A stretch of DNA of 41,042 nucleotides, from positions 1 to 41,042 of the forward strand of contig CASFLH010000039.1 in assembly GCA_949295505.1 (NCBI GenBank), in the 5' to 3' direction. Positions 24,924 through 34,496 of the stretch are shown here, piece by piece (position 1 is the stretch's first letter; every line of letters begins with the position of its first letter). Source of the stretch: an uncultured Spirochaetales bacterium (GTDB taxonomy: Bacteria; Spirochaetota; Spirochaetia; Sphaerochaetales; Sphaerochaetaceae). A program made the translations under genes and the position numbers. Under the pieces are notes generated by a model, which worked only from the letters and a program-made list of their open reading frames with translations, did no database searches and was not told the DNA's origin.

Positions 24924-26693
24924 TTGCGTCTGCCTATAATCCCCGCTCCGAAAGAAGCAATATGCAATGGAGAAAGAATTGATGCAAGAGCTCTGTTTGG
25001 CAGCTTCGTGCTCAGCAGTCCGGAAGAAGACCCCAGGCTCGGCTTTCATCTGAAGAGGATAGGGATCAGCTATGCAAGCGCCGTGATGGAGGCCGGGCTC
25101 TGGGAATTCCATTCAGCGGGTTATGATGTATCTCCTGTCATTGTTGATGGCAGTGACTCGTATTATCTGAAGATATCAAAAGATGGGATAGCGGCGTTCG
25201 CATCCACGGGACGCGGTCTGTACTATGCCATCACAACGCTCTCGAAGCTGGTGGAATGCTATTCTCTGGAGAGCCTTCCTGTGGTGGAAATCAGGGATTT
25301 CTCAGATGCTGCTATCCGCTGCGATTATCTTGATCTGCGTTCAATCCATCCTCCTTTTGACCATATTCTCAGCAATATCGAGGTGATCTCGCAGGCCAAG
25401 CTGAATGGTGTTGTCATCGAGTATGAGGATAAGCTTCCCATAGGGGAGCCTTTCAATGCCCGCAATGAGCATTTCTCGATAACGGATGAAATGCTCCAGG
25501 CCCTTAAGGACAGATGCTGGCAGTATTTCATAGAGATTATTCCTCTCCAGCAGTCTTTTGGTCATCTGGAATACATACTCAAGGACGAGAGATACAGCTA
25601 CCTGAGGGAGACGGAGGCTGCCGTCGGGGAGATGTGTCCGCTTCGCAGCGGTTCCTTTGAAGTCTCCAAGGCGCTTGTGGATGCGATGGCGAGGCGTCAT
25701 CCGGAGTCAAGGTTCCTGCATATTGGCTGCGATGAGGTGTGGAGTCTCGGACAGTCCGAGGAATGCAGGGAAGACGGCCGCAGCCGCAACGCCATATTCA
25801 TTGAGTATGTGAACAGAATCATTGATGAGGTCTGCCGCTGCGGGAAGATTCCGCTTTTCTGGCATGACATGCTTGAGGATGCTTCGGTGGAGGAACTCTC
25901 ACTCCTTGATAAGAGAGCCATCGTATGTATCTGGATTTACAATGGGAACAACCTGGTGAAGCGTGTGCGCGATTTCACAGGGAAGCTTGATGCCCTTGGA
26001 ATCAGATACTGGGCGTGCCCCTCAGTGCGTGCGTGGGATGAGGATGACAGGCAGGACTATCCTGTATTGAAGGAAAGGCTCAGGAACATAGATTACTGGA
26101 GCCAGTGCGTGTCGCAGCTTCATATCGAAGGTGTAATAAACACCAATTGGGCGGCATGCTTCGCCCTTGCAAAGCCATATGGCGTATATGAATCAAGCTT
26201 CTTCACGATTCATTATGCATCTGAGCGATGCTGGAATACCGCAGCGGACTCTGAATCATTCCTTTCGCGCTATCTTCTCTTCTTCCATGGATATGACGGA
26301 GGAGATGCCTTATGGAAGGATGGCTGGCGCAACGAGGATTTCTACCAGATCCTGGCTTCTCTTGATGGTTGCCTAGAACGCAACGGAGGGATTGCCCATC
26401 TGATTGCGCTCCTCCGTCAGTTCGAACTCCCTACAAGAAGATATTTCCCCTTGACCGTGGTCCTGTACAGAAGCGAATTCTTCGGCTCATCAGATGAGAT
26501 CGGGTCGCTGCGGAATAAGCTTGAGGCGGTGAAGAGCACATTGGCGGAGGTGAAGCCTCTTTTGGAGGAAGAGCTGTCATATTATCTGGATGGGTATGCA
26601 GTCGAGCAGTTCATGAGATCCAGGTACTTCGTAGAGGAACTGCTGATTCATAAGGCAGAGGAGATACTGAGGATTGATGAAGAAAGGGAATAG
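24924..26693 (+). CDS. GH20-type beta-N-acetylhexosaminidase, cytosolic
   Basis: The 589-residue protein has a GH20b-like N-terminal domain (IPAPKEAICNGERI, then STGRGLYYAITTLSKL) and a TIM barrel. The catalytic pair D270/E271 lies in HIGCDEVW, and LFWHDM follows. It removes terminal beta-GlcNAc or GalNAc. There is no signal peptide, so it cleaves imported oligosaccharides. Translation starts at a TTG: AAGGAGG is 7 bases upstream and no ATG or GTG competes. It is the first gene of the operon behind the LacI operators, and its end overlaps the regulator gene. Confidence 0.8.
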   Translation: MRLPIIPAPKEAICNGERIDARALFGSFVLSSPEEDPRLGFHLKRIGISYASAVMEAGLWEFHSAGYDVSPVIVDGSDSYYLKISKDGIAAFASTGRGLYYAITTLSKLVECYSLESLPVVEIRDFSDAAIRCDYLDLRSIHPPFDHILSNIEVISQAKLNGVVIEYEDKLPIGEPFNARNEHFSITDEMLQALKDRCWQYFIEIIPLQQSFGHLEYILKDERYSYLRETEAAVGEMCPLRSGSFEVSKALVDAMARRHPESRFLHIGCDEVWSLGQSEECREDGRSRNAIFIEYVNRIIDEVCRCGKIPLFWHDMLEDASVEELSLLDKRAIVCIWIYNGNNLVKRVRDFTGKLDALGIRYWACPSVRAWDEDDRQDYPVLKERLRNIDYWSQCVSQLHIEGVINTNWAACFALAKPYGVYESSFFTIHYASERCWNTAADSESFLSRYLLFFHGYDGGDALWKDGWRNEDFYQILASLDGCLERNGGIAHLIALLRQFELPTRRYFPLTVVLYRSEFFGSSDEIGSLRNKLEAVKSTLAEVKPLLEEELSYYLDGYAVEQFMRSRYFVEELLIHKAEEILRIDEERE

Positions 26694-27705
26694 GATAACC
26701 ATCCGTGATGTCTCGCTGATGGCAAACACATCGATAGCGACTGCTTCCAGGGTCCTCAACAACACAGGCTATCCGGTAAGCCCGGATATGAAAGCCAGGA
26801 TTCTTAAAGCCGCAAAAGAGCTGGGGTATACGCCGAATATGCTCGGTAAAGCCCTGAAGACCGGCAAGAGCCATGAAATCGGTGTGGTTGTTCCCTCCCT
26901 TCTGAATCCATACTATGCAGAGGCCGTCAACGGGATTGAGCGTGAGTGCAATGCCAGAGGCTACACTCCTGTTTTCTGCAGTTCTGATAACAACCCGGAG
27001 AAGGAGCTCGCGAATGTGGAGTTCCTTATCCGCATGAGGATGGACGGGATACTCCTTTCGAAGATTGAATATGGTGATGATGTGATCCAGCGGGTAAGCA
27101 GGGCCGGTATCAACACAGTTTATTTCGACCAGCCTGTCGCGGATGAGAAACTGACATGCATCACGTATGACTTCTTTGAGGCTGGCAGGATGGCTGCTGA
27201 GTATCTTACATCGCGCGGACACAGAAGAATTGCCTTCTTCTCCCTGCCGTTCGACCGTCAGAGCCGCCGGAGCCGCTATGAGGGATTCCTGGCGGGCCTT
27301 GGGGATGCGGAAGGTTTTCTGTATCAGAGCCCCGCAGAGAATGAAGGAGGAGAGTTCCTGAGTGAATTCCAGGCTGGCGAACGTCTTGTTGACAGCTTCC
27401 TGGTGGACAGGAACGCCACCGCGGTCGTCGCCATAAACGATCTTATTGCGATCGGGGCGATGAATGCATTCAGCAAGAGGGGCATTGCCGTGCCTTCTGA
27501 TATCTCGGTGGTGGGGCTTGACGATATCTCATTCGCAGCGATATCGAACCCTGCGCTCACAACGGTGAAGCAGCCGTCTTATGAGATGGGAAGCGCGGCT
27601 GCAAAGGTTCTGATAGACAGCCTTGAAGGTTTTGAAGAAGAGGGAAGGACGGTGAGAATGCCGCCTTCCCTGGTGGAGAGGGATTCAGTATGCGACCTTG
27701 TATAA
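26677..27705 (+). CDS. LacI-family transcriptional regulator
   Basis: The 342-residue repressor has an N-terminal helix-turn-helix and hinge helix (ITIRDVSLMANTSIATASRVLNN, then RILKAAKELGYTPN) and a periplasmic-binding-type effector domain (IGVVVPSLLNPYYAEAVNGIE, VVAINDLIAIGAM, ISVVGLDDISFA). GAGG precedes the ATG at 26677. It is the second gene of the operon and probably binds the two operators in front of the first gene, releasing them when an amino-sugar signal binds. The end overlaps the amidohydrolase start. Confidence 0.93.
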   Translation: MKKGNRITIRDVSLMANTSIATASRVLNNTGYPVSPDMKARILKAAKELGYTPNMLGKALKTGKSHEIGVVVPSLLNPYYAEAVNGIERECNARGYTPVFCSSDNNPEKELANVEFLIRMRMDGILLSKIEYGDDVIQRVSRAGINTVYFDQPVADEKLTCITYDFFEAGRMAAEYLTSRGHRRIAFFSLPFDRQSRRSRYEGFLAGLGDAEGFLYQSPAENEGGEFLSEFQAGERLVDSFLVDRNATAVVAINDLIAIGAMNAFSKRGIAVPSDISVVGLDDISFAAISNPALTTVKQPSYEMGSAAAKVLIDSLEGFEEEGRTVRMPPSLVERDSVCDLV

Positions 27706-28568
27706 TCGATGCTCATAATCATCCTGACTGGTATGGGATGAGTGCGGACTCGTTTGTAAGGGAGATGGATGAGAACGGGATCAGCAGATGCTGGCTTCTC
27801 AGCTGGGAGGCTCCTTCTGATGAAGTCGATCCAAGTCAGTTCAATGTTCTCAGCGAGCGTCCGTATAGGATGGGGTCAGGACCCATAGATTTCTCACGCT
27901 GCCTTGCATTCAAGGATAAGTATCCTGACAGATTCATCCTCGGATACGCGCCAGACCCGCGCTCTCCGGAATGCCTTGATAATCTTGAGGCTGCGATGTC
28001 GCTCTATGGGATCAGGATTTTCGGTGAAGTCAAGATCAGGACAGTGTATGACAGTCCTGACTGCGTCTACGTCTTCCGTTTCTGCGGCTCCAAGGGCCTT
28101 CCCGTCATTCTCCATATAGAGAATCCCGGCCCGACAGGCGCGAAGTATCCTAGAAGGGATTACTGGTATGGCGGAGGCCTTGAGGCCCTTGAGAGGCTCC
28201 TGGAAAAGTGTCCTGAAACGACTTTCATCGGACACGCGCAGGGCTACTGGGCGGGAATCTCCCTTGAAGGGGCGAAGGAGGGAGAGTCATATCCTACAGG
28301 AAAAGTCATTGAGGGTGGGAAGGTTCCATTCCTGATGAGAAAATACCCGAATCTCTATTGTGACCTTTCCGCAAACAGCGGACTTAACGCAATGAGACGG
28401 GATCCGGGCTTTGCCAGGGAGTTCCTGACGGAATTCCAGGACAGATGCCTTTTTGCTAGGGATAAGTTCGGAAACGAGCTTCTGAAATTCATATTGGATC
28501 TAAATCTTCCGGAGAACGCAGCTGAAAAGATTCTAGGAGGTAATGCGATCAGATTGCTGAACGGATGA
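27690..28568 (+). CDS. Amidohydrolase-2 family protein
   Basis: The 292-residue TIM-barrel metal hydrolase has the N-terminal HxH metal pair (H9, H11 in DAHNHPDW), VILHIENPG, FIGHAQGYW and a late LFARDKFG Asp. That matches the amidohydrolase_2 superfamily (PF04909). The substrate is unknown. It lies inside the amino-sugar operon between the regulator and the transporter, and overlaps the regulator stop by 16 bases. A role on a modified sugar, such as an acid or lactone form, is possible but not shown. No signal peptide. Confidence 0.75.
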   Translation: MRPCIIDAHNHPDWYGMSADSFVREMDENGISRCWLLSWEAPSDEVDPSQFNVLSERPYRMGSGPIDFSRCLAFKDKYPDRFILGYAPDPRSPECLDNLEAAMSLYGIRIFGEVKIRTVYDSPDCVYVFRFCGSKGLPVILHIENPGPTGAKYPRRDYWYGGGLEALERLLEKCPETTFIGHAQGYWAGISLEGAKEGESYPTGKVIEGGKVPFLMRKYPNLYCDLSANSGLNAMRRDPGFAREFLTEFQDRCLFARDKFGNELLKFILDLNLPENAAEKILGGNAIRLLNG

Positions 28569-28610
28569 GTTAGAAGTCGAACCGTATCAAGGAAAAACGG
28601 AGGTAAGGTT

Positions 28611-29909
28611 ATGAAGAAATGGATGTTGATCCTATTGGTAGCAACGCTTTCCCTGACGGCTTTATCTGCTGGCGGCTCAGTAGAAGCAGAAAATCCCGAT
28701 GAGCCGGTTACCATCAGATTCATGTGGTGGGGATCCCAGACAAGGCATGATACGACAATCAAGGTGATTGAGCTGTTCATGGAAGAGAACCCGGATATCA
28801 TCGTCGAGTATGAATATGGCAGCTTCGAGAATCATTTCGACAAGATTCTGACGATGATGACGGCAGGTGATGCCCCTGACGTGTTCCAGAATTCCACGGC
28901 ATACATCCTGATGCATGCACAGAATGGACAGCTTCTGGATCTGCAGCCATATATTGACAGCGGCGCGATTGACCTCAGTGACTGGGATGATGTCTTCAAG
29001 ACACTTGGCGTCGTCGAAGGCGGTACATATGGCCTCACAATGGGTAATTCCGCATTCGGCATGCTTTATGATCCAATTCTTTTCGAGGAGGCAGGAATTC
29101 CTGCACCGACAAATGACTGGACATGGGATGACTATCATGAGGCACTCCGCCTTGTGAAGGAGAAGACAGGGCTCTATGGAGATTCCTGCTATCCGGCATC
29201 GATGATTGAAGGCTACGTGATGTATCTGCGCCAGCATGGTTATATCGGACTCTTCAATGAGACACGTGATGGCCTTGCATATGATGGCACCGATCTCTGG
29301 GTTGAGTATTTCACGAAGCAGCAGGAGATGATGGACAAGGGTTATGTGATGCCTTATGACCAGGCGATTGATTCAATCATCTCATTCGAGCAGTGCGGCC
29401 TCGCGCTTGGAACAGCAGGCATGCTCGGCTGTATAAACAGCAACCAGGCTGTTGCCATTGCCAATGCAAAGGGCTCTCCTGTAGCTCTGATGCCGTTCCC
29501 GCACATGGAAGGCGAACCGCAGCCAGGCACTTTCATCGGTCCTACGATGTTCCTCAGTGTTGCGAAGACTACAAAGCATCCTGAAGCGGTTGCCCGTTTC
29601 ATCGACTTCTTCCTCAATGATCCTGAAGCCAATGAGATCATGATGATGGAGCGCGGTGTTCCGGCAAGCGCAGGAGTCAGGGCAGTACTCGAGCCTCAGC
29701 TTGATGAAGTCGCGGCGGATTCCTCCAGATATGTCGGAGAGACGGCTGCGGTCTCTGTTCCGTTCGATAATATCTATCCGGCAGCCTACAATGAGATTCT
29801 CGATCTCTATAGAAGGACTGTTGAGGATATGATGTTCGGCCGTGTCTCGATTGAGGAAGGCGGAATCGCATTCAACCAGCAGGCAGCTGCGCTTCTGGCA
29901 GGCCGCTGA
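28611..29909 (+). CDS. ABC sugar-binding protein
   Basis: The 432-residue family-1 extracellular solute-binding protein has a signal peptide (MKKWMLILLVATLSLTALSAGG). The mature protein begins VTIRFMWWGSQTRHDTTIKVIELF, and DKILTMMTAGDAPDVFQ and TNDWTWDDYHEAL are typical carbohydrate-binding features. There is no lipobox cysteine, so it is soluble or retained in another way. GGAGG is 7 bases upstream of the ATG. From its operon, the ligand is probably a GlcNAc-containing oligosaccharide. Confidence 0.9.
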   Translation: MKKWMLILLVATLSLTALSAGGSVEAENPDEPVTIRFMWWGSQTRHDTTIKVIELFMEENPDIIVEYEYGSFENHFDKILTMMTAGDAPDVFQNSTAYILMHAQNGQLLDLQPYIDSGAIDLSDWDDVFKTLGVVEGGTYGLTMGNSAFGMLYDPILFEEAGIPAPTNDWTWDDYHEALRLVKEKTGLYGDSCYPASMIEGYVMYLRQHGYIGLFNETRDGLAYDGTDLWVEYFTKQQEMMDKGYVMPYDQAIDSIISFEQCGLALGTAGMLGCINSNQAVAIANAKGSPVALMPFPHMEGEPQPGTFIGPTMFLSVAKTTKHPEAVARFIDFFLNDPEANEIMMMERGVPASAGVRAVLEPQLDEVAADSSRYVGETAAVSVPFDNIYPAAYNEILDLYRRTVEDMMFGRVSIEEGGIAFNQQAAALLAGR

Positions 29910-29930
29910 ATCAGTTAACCGGAGGGGCAT

Positions 29931-30839
29931 GTGTCCAGAGAGCATAGAAGATTCGGTATAACCGGGAATGATATCGCGGGTTATCTCTTGATCAGTCCTT
30001 GGCTGATTGGGTTCGCGGTGTTCACCCTTGTTCCGCTTGTGTCGTCTTTCCTTTACTCGCTTACGTCTTACAACCTGCTTTCAGCTCCTGAGTTCGTTGG
30101 AATCAGCAACTATCTGCAGGCATTCGAGGATGACAGATTCTATCAGAGCTTCCGTGTCACATTCACTTACGCTCTTGTACATGTGCCCCTTAAGCTTGTT
30201 TTCGCTCTGTTTGTTGCCATGCTGTTCAACTGTGATAGGAAAGGTGTCGGTATCTACCGCGCTTTATACTATCTTCCTTCCATCATAGGAGGCAGCATCG
30301 CAGTATCCGTCATGTGGATCCAGATGTTCGGATCCGCTGGCGCGTTCAATTCAATTCTCGGGAAAATCGGTATCGAGACAACAACGAACTGGATCAAGAA
30401 CCCGAAGACTTCGCTCGCGGCTGTCATCATACTGGCAGTCTGGCAGTTCGGTTCGCCGATGCTTATATTCCTTGCAGGACTGAAGCAGATCCCGAGAACA
30501 TATTATGAGGCTGCGGAGATTGATGGGGCTGGGGCGGCAAGACGCTTTCTTAGCATCACGCTGCCATCCCTTACGCCAGTGATCTTCTTCAATCTTGTCA
30601 TGCAGCTCATCAGTGCGTTTATGGCTTTCACGCAGGCATACATCATCTCAGGAGGAGCCGGTGGACCGAGCGATACCACGCTCTTCTATGCGCTTTATAT
30701 CTATCTGCAGGGATTCAGATATGGCCGTATGGGATATGCCTGTGCGCTTGCCTGGATAATCATCGTGCTCATCGCAATCGTGACGGCTGTTCTTTTCAAG
30801 ACCTCCGGACGATGGGTTTTCTATGGTGAGGATGAATAG
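29931..30839 (+). CDS. ABC sugar permease, MalF-type
   Basis: The 302-residue membrane protein of six helices starts with YLLISPWLIGFAVFTLVPLVSSF and has the EAA loop PRTYYEAAEIDGAGAARRFLSITLPSLTPV. It begins at a GTG with GGAGGGG upstream. It pairs with the next permease, 8 bases downstream, to form the transport channel. Confidence 0.93.
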   Translation: MSREHRRFGITGNDIAGYLLISPWLIGFAVFTLVPLVSSFLYSLTSYNLLSAPEFVGISNYLQAFEDDRFYQSFRVTFTYALVHVPLKLVFALFVAMLFNCDRKGVGIYRALYYLPSIIGGSIAVSVMWIQMFGSAGAFNSILGKIGIETTTNWIKNPKTSLAAVIILAVWQFGSPMLIFLAGLKQIPRTYYEAAEIDGAGAARRFLSITLPSLTPVIFFNLVMQLISAFMAFTQAYIISGGAGGPSDTTLFYALYIYLQGFRYGRMGYACALAWIIIVLIAIVTAVLFKTSGRWVFYGEDE

Positions 30840-30847
30840 GAGGTAGT

Positions 30848-31702
30848 ATGAGAGCACAATCGAAACTGAAGAGAGCTGCAGCAACCGTTATTTACCATGT
30901 GTTCGTGATTTCACTGTGCTTCGTGATGCTTTATCCTATCCTGTGGCTGATAATGAGTTCATTCAAGCCATCCGATGAAGTATTCAGAAATGCCTCATCC
31001 CTCTGGCCGGAGCATTTCACTTTCCGCAATTACGCGGAAGGATGGAAAGGATTCGGAGGAACATCATTCGGCACGTTTTTCAAGAATTCATTGTTTGTCG
31101 CTTCCGTCTCCACTGTCGCGCAGGTAGCCTCATCTGCTGTGGTGGCATATGGGTTCGCGCGAGTTAAATTCAAGGGCAGACAGCTCTGGTTCGCCATCCT
31201 TGTGATGACGATGCTCATACCTTCACAGGTCCTGATGATACCGCAGTATCTGCTTTTCAATAATTTCCACTGGATAAACAGCTTCAAGCCTCTGATTGTC
31301 CCGGCATTCACGGGGTTGCCGTTTTTCATCTTCCTTATCATGCAGTTCATCAGGGGAATCCCGAAATCAATAGATGAATCAGCGCTCATGGACGGCTGCG
31401 GACATGTGCGGATATTCTCTTACATGATACTTCCGCTGAGTGTGCCATCCATAATAACTTCAGCAGTCTTCGCCTTTTACTGGAAATGGGATGATTTCAT
31501 GGGACCGCTTTTGTATCTGCAGAGGCCGAAGATGTACACGGTCTCCCTTGCTTTGCGGTCCTTCTCGGATCCTGCCGCCGGCACGGACTGGGGCGCTATG
31601 TTCGCAATGCTGATGCTTTCCCTTCTGCCTTGCTTCCTCATTTTCATCTTCTTCCAGAAGTATCTGGTTGAAGGCATCGTGACCACAGGAATGAAGAATT
31701 GA
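30848..31702 (+). CDS. ABC sugar permease, MalG-type
   Basis: A 284-residue inner-membrane permease. LYPILWLIMSSFKPSDEVF opens the protein, MTMLIPSQVLMIPQYLLFN is central, and the EAA loop is PKSIDESALMDGCGHVRIFSYMILPLSVP. AGGAGG precedes the ATG. No ATPase gene follows, so a shared MsiK/UgpC-type ATPase from elsewhere in the genome must drive transport. Confidence 0.93.
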   Translation: MRAQSKLKRAAATVIYHVFVISLCFVMLYPILWLIMSSFKPSDEVFRNASSLWPEHFTFRNYAEGWKGFGGTSFGTFFKNSLFVASVSTVAQVASSAVVAYGFARVKFKGRQLWFAILVMTMLIPSQVLMIPQYLLFNNFHWINSFKPLIVPAFTGLPFFIFLIMQFIRGIPKSIDESALMDGCGHVRIFSYMILPLSVPSIITSAVFAFYWKWDDFMGPLLYLQRPKMYTVSLALRSFSDPAAGTDWGAMFAMLMLSLLPCFLIFIFFQKYLVEGIVTTGMKN

Positions 31703-31715
31703 CGAAAGGAGCCTT

Positions 31716-32513
31716 ATGAACAAAAAGCTTATCATCGACAACGTATGGATCGCAGTCTATGAGAACAGGGAAGAGATGGGGGTGGCGGCTGCGCGGCGCG
31801 TGGAGGAGCTGTACCGGCGCGTTGCTGAAGAGAAAGACACTCTGAACATGATCTTTGCGGCGGCTCCTTCCCAGAACGAGTTCCTGGACGCTCTCTGCGG
31901 CAGCAGCGTAATCGATTTCTCCAGGATCAATGCTTTTCACATGGATGAATATGTGGGTTTAAGCCATGATTCCCCACAGTCATTCAGCCATTATCTTACT
32001 GAGCATCTTTTCTCAAGAAGGGAATTCAGGAGCGTGAACCTGATAAATGGCAATACAGATAATCCGGAAGGGGAATGCAGACGATATGGTTCATTGCTGG
32101 ATTCCTATCCCCCTGATATCGTATGTGCGGGAGTCGGGGAGAATGGGCACATCGCCTTCAATGATCCAGGCGCGGCTGATTTCATTGATCCTCTCTGCAT
32201 GAAGGTTGTAACACTCGATCCAGTCTGCAGGCAGCAGCAGGTCAATGATGGCTGTTTTCAATCACTGGATGATGTGCCGGAAAAGGCTATGACACTTACG
32301 ATTCCTACGCTTGCCTGTGCCAGATACAAGGTTTTCGTTGTTCCGTCTGAGCGGAAGGCGAAGGCTGTCCATGATATGTTCCTTGCTGAGAGAAGCGAGA
32401 AAGTGCCGGCTTCGGTCATCAGAGGTGATTCATCGTCCAGCGTCTTCCTCGACAAGGATAGCGCTGCGCTCCTTCTTGAAGGAAAGGGAATACGATGGGA
32501 AGCCTGCTTATAA
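31716..32513 (+). CDS. nagB: Glucosamine-6-phosphate deaminase
   Basis: The 265-residue enzyme converts glucosamine-6-phosphate to fructose-6-phosphate and ammonia. FHMDEYVGL supplies the proton-abstracting Asp, and GVGENGHIAFNDPG holds the ring-opening His. The last acidic residue of that motif is Asp where Glu is usual, a conservative change. AAGGAG lies before the ATG. The end overlaps nagA by 19 bases. Confidence 0.92.
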   Translation: MNKKLIIDNVWIAVYENREEMGVAAARRVEELYRRVAEEKDTLNMIFAAAPSQNEFLDALCGSSVIDFSRINAFHMDEYVGLSHDSPQSFSHYLTEHLFSRREFRSVNLINGNTDNPEGECRRYGSLLDSYPPDIVCAGVGENGHIAFNDPGAADFIDPLCMKVVTLDPVCRQQQVNDGCFQSLDDVPEKAMTLTIPTLACARYKVFVVPSERKAKAVHDMFLAERSEKVPASVIRGDSSSSVFLDKDSAALLLEGKGIRWEACL

Positions 32514-33670
32514 AGAATGCGCGTCTTGTTCTTGATGACTGCATCAAGGATGGAGCGGTACTTATTGAGGATGGACGTATTGTCCGCATCCTGGATGGTG
32601 ATTCGTGTGTTCATTCCGATCGCGTTGCTGATCTCAAGGGTATGTATCTTTCTCCAGGTTTTGTCGAGACGCATTTCCACGGAGGCGGCATGTGTGATTT
32701 CTCCGATGGAAGCGCTGATGAATTTCTGACAGCAATCGACACCTTCCTCTCTCATGGGGCTACTACATTGTTTCCCACGATCATAGCGACAACAGAGAAT
32801 GAGATCTGGAATGCAATCAGGGCATTTTCTGAGGCGGCCATGACAGCGGGAGGCAGGGTGACGCTTCCTGGCCTGCATCTTGAAGGTCCGTATCTGAGCC
32901 CTGCGCAGAAGGGATCGCTTCCTGAGCGCTTCCTGCGTGATCCTGATAAGAAGGAGTATAAGGCCATAGCGGAAAGCGGGGTTATCAGGAGATGGACACT
33001 GGCCCCGGAGCGCAGCGGTTCGATGGAATTCATCGATTATCTGGTCTCCAGATCCATCGTGCCGAGCATCGGGCACTCCGACGCGGAGTATTCATGTGTG
33101 CTGGAGGCTTTTAAGCATGGCTGCCATCTCATTACCCATCTGTATTCCGCGATGTCCACGATAGTCAGGCGAGGTGGATTTCGTTTCCCCGGAATCATCG
33201 AGAGTGCTTTCTGCATCGAGGGAATGGATTCCGAGATTATCGCTGATGGCGCTCATATACCGCCGGAGCTTCTTCACATGGTATGGAGACATATCGGCAA
33301 GGATCATCTTCTGCTCACGACAGATGCGTCCCGCTGTGCTGGTTCCGATGTGAAGGAAGCGACTATAGGAAGCCGTGAGAACGGCACCCCGATAATCGTG
33401 GAGGACGGGGTAGCGAAAATGCTGGACAGAAGCGCTTTCGGTGGGAGCATCGCGACACCTGACAGGCTTGTCAGGGTGATGTGGAAGACAGCAGGTGTCC
33501 CTCTTGAGGATGCTGTGAAGATGTATACTGCAACCCCTTCTCGCGTGTTCGGTCTTGAGAAGAAAGGAAGGATTGCAGAAGGAATGGATGCGGATCTTGT
33601 CTGCTTTGATGAGTCTGTTTCCATCATGGGAGTTATGACTCGTTCTTTCATGTCCGGAGTCTTTGCGTAA
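32495..33670 (+). CDS. nagA: N-acetylglucosamine-6-phosphate deacetylase
   Basis: The 391-residue amidohydrolase removes acetate from GlcNAc-6-phosphate. ETHFHGGG carries the HxH pair, LEGPYLSPAQKG the metal-binding Glu, GHSDA and THLYSAMS the metal-binding histidines, and LTTDASRCAG the catalytic Asp. AFGGSIATPDRLV and GRIAEGMDADLV close the fold. It acts before NagB in the same operon. Confidence 0.93.
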   Translation: MGSLLIKNARLVLDDCIKDGAVLIEDGRIVRILDGDSCVHSDRVADLKGMYLSPGFVETHFHGGGMCDFSDGSADEFLTAIDTFLSHGATTLFPTIIATTENEIWNAIRAFSEAAMTAGGRVTLPGLHLEGPYLSPAQKGSLPERFLRDPDKKEYKAIAESGVIRRWTLAPERSGSMEFIDYLVSRSIVPSIGHSDAEYSCVLEAFKHGCHLITHLYSAMSTIVRRGGFRFPGIIESAFCIEGMDSEIIADGAHIPPELLHMVWRHIGKDHLLLTTDASRCAGSDVKEATIGSRENGTPIIVEDGVAKMLDRSAFGGSIATPDRLVRVMWKTAGVPLEDAVKMYTATPSRVFGLEKKGRIAEGMDADLVCFDESVSIMGVMTRSFMSGVFA

Positions 33671-33680
33671 GGAGGGAATG

Positions 33681-34439
33681 ATGAGTGGATTGCTGATGGA
33701 TAGGTATCGTGATGAGGTGTTCAGCATCATCAATGATATTCATGATAATGAGAAAGAGAGGATTCTTGCCGCAGCAGAGGTTGTTGCCGCGCAGGTGGCG
33801 AAAGACAGGCTTGTCTATGTCTTTGGTCCCGGTGGTCACTCCAATCTGGCTGCAATGGAGGTTTTCTTCAGGGCCGGCGGCCTGATGCACGTGTCCGCCA
33901 TCATTGACCAGGAAACGATGCTTTCATCCGGCGCGCTCAAATCGATGCAGGTTGAACGCCTTCCGGGTTATGGCAGCATCATCGTCAATGATTACGGGAT
34001 AGGGGAAGGAGACCTTCTTATTGTCATCAATGCATATGGTATAAACTCGGCGACAATTGATGCCGCGCTCACGGCGAAGAAGAACGGAGCGACAGTTATA
34101 GGAATCTGCTCACATGCGCATTCGTCAGGCACGGCTCCTGATCATCCTGCCAGGCATCCTTCAGGAAAGAATCTGCAGGATGTTGTCGACTACACTGTGG
34201 ACTGCAAGATAAAGATAGGGGATGCTGTGCTGGAGATTCCAGGCTTCGAGCAGAAAGTCGGAGCGCTGAGCACTTTTGCCAATGCCTATGTCATGAACTC
34301 CATCTTCATAGAAGCTATCGGGATGCTGGTTGAGAAAGGCATTAATCCTCCTGTCTGGAGAAGCGGGAATGCTCCAGGCGGAGATGAATGGAACAACCAG
34401 TTCATAGAGCGGTTCAGAGGAAAGGTCCGCTGTCTCTGA
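33681..34439 (+). CDS. SIS-domain protein (UPF0309-like)
   Basis: The 252-residue protein has one SIS sugar-phosphate-binding domain: VYVFGPGGHSNLAAMEVFFRAGG, DLLIVINAYGINSATIDAAL and KKNGATVIGICSHA. The C-terminal GNAPGGDEWN tail is a UPF0309 mark. The family is thought to isomerise or bind phosphosugars. I chose the ATG at 33681, where GGAGG is 5 bases away; the ATG at 33678 is too close. As the last gene of the amino-sugar operon it may handle an alternative sugar such as a muramic or galactosamine derivative, which is inference. Confidence 0.8.
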   Translation: MSGLLMDRYRDEVFSIINDIHDNEKERILAAAEVVAAQVAKDRLVYVFGPGGHSNLAAMEVFFRAGGLMHVSAIIDQETMLSSGALKSMQVERLPGYGSIIVNDYGIGEGDLLIVINAYGINSATIDAALTAKKNGATVIGICSHAHSSGTAPDHPARHPSGKNLQDVVDYTVDCKIKIGDAVLEIPGFEQKVGALSTFANAYVMNSIFIEAIGMLVEKGINPPVWRSGNAPGGDEWNNQFIERFRGKVRCL

Positions 34440-34448
34440 TTGCAAAAA

Positions 34449-34480
34449 GAAGACCGCCGTACAGCCATACGACGGTCTTT
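34449..34480. terminator. Bidirectional terminator between amino-sugar operon and glgC
   Basis: GACCGCCGTA (34452-34461) pairs with TACGACGGTC (34468-34477), one mismatch, loop of six. A T-rich run follows on the minus strand (TCTTCTTTTT) and TTT on the plus strand. It can end both converging transcripts. Confidence 0.8.
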
Positions 34481-34496
34481 CCGCAATGTGTGATTC

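Noticed and set aside
26611-27222. 203-residue minus-strand frame opposite the LacI-type gene
   Set aside because: Antisense to a gene with a full helix-turn-helix and effector domain, no Shine-Dalgarno, no recognisable motifs.
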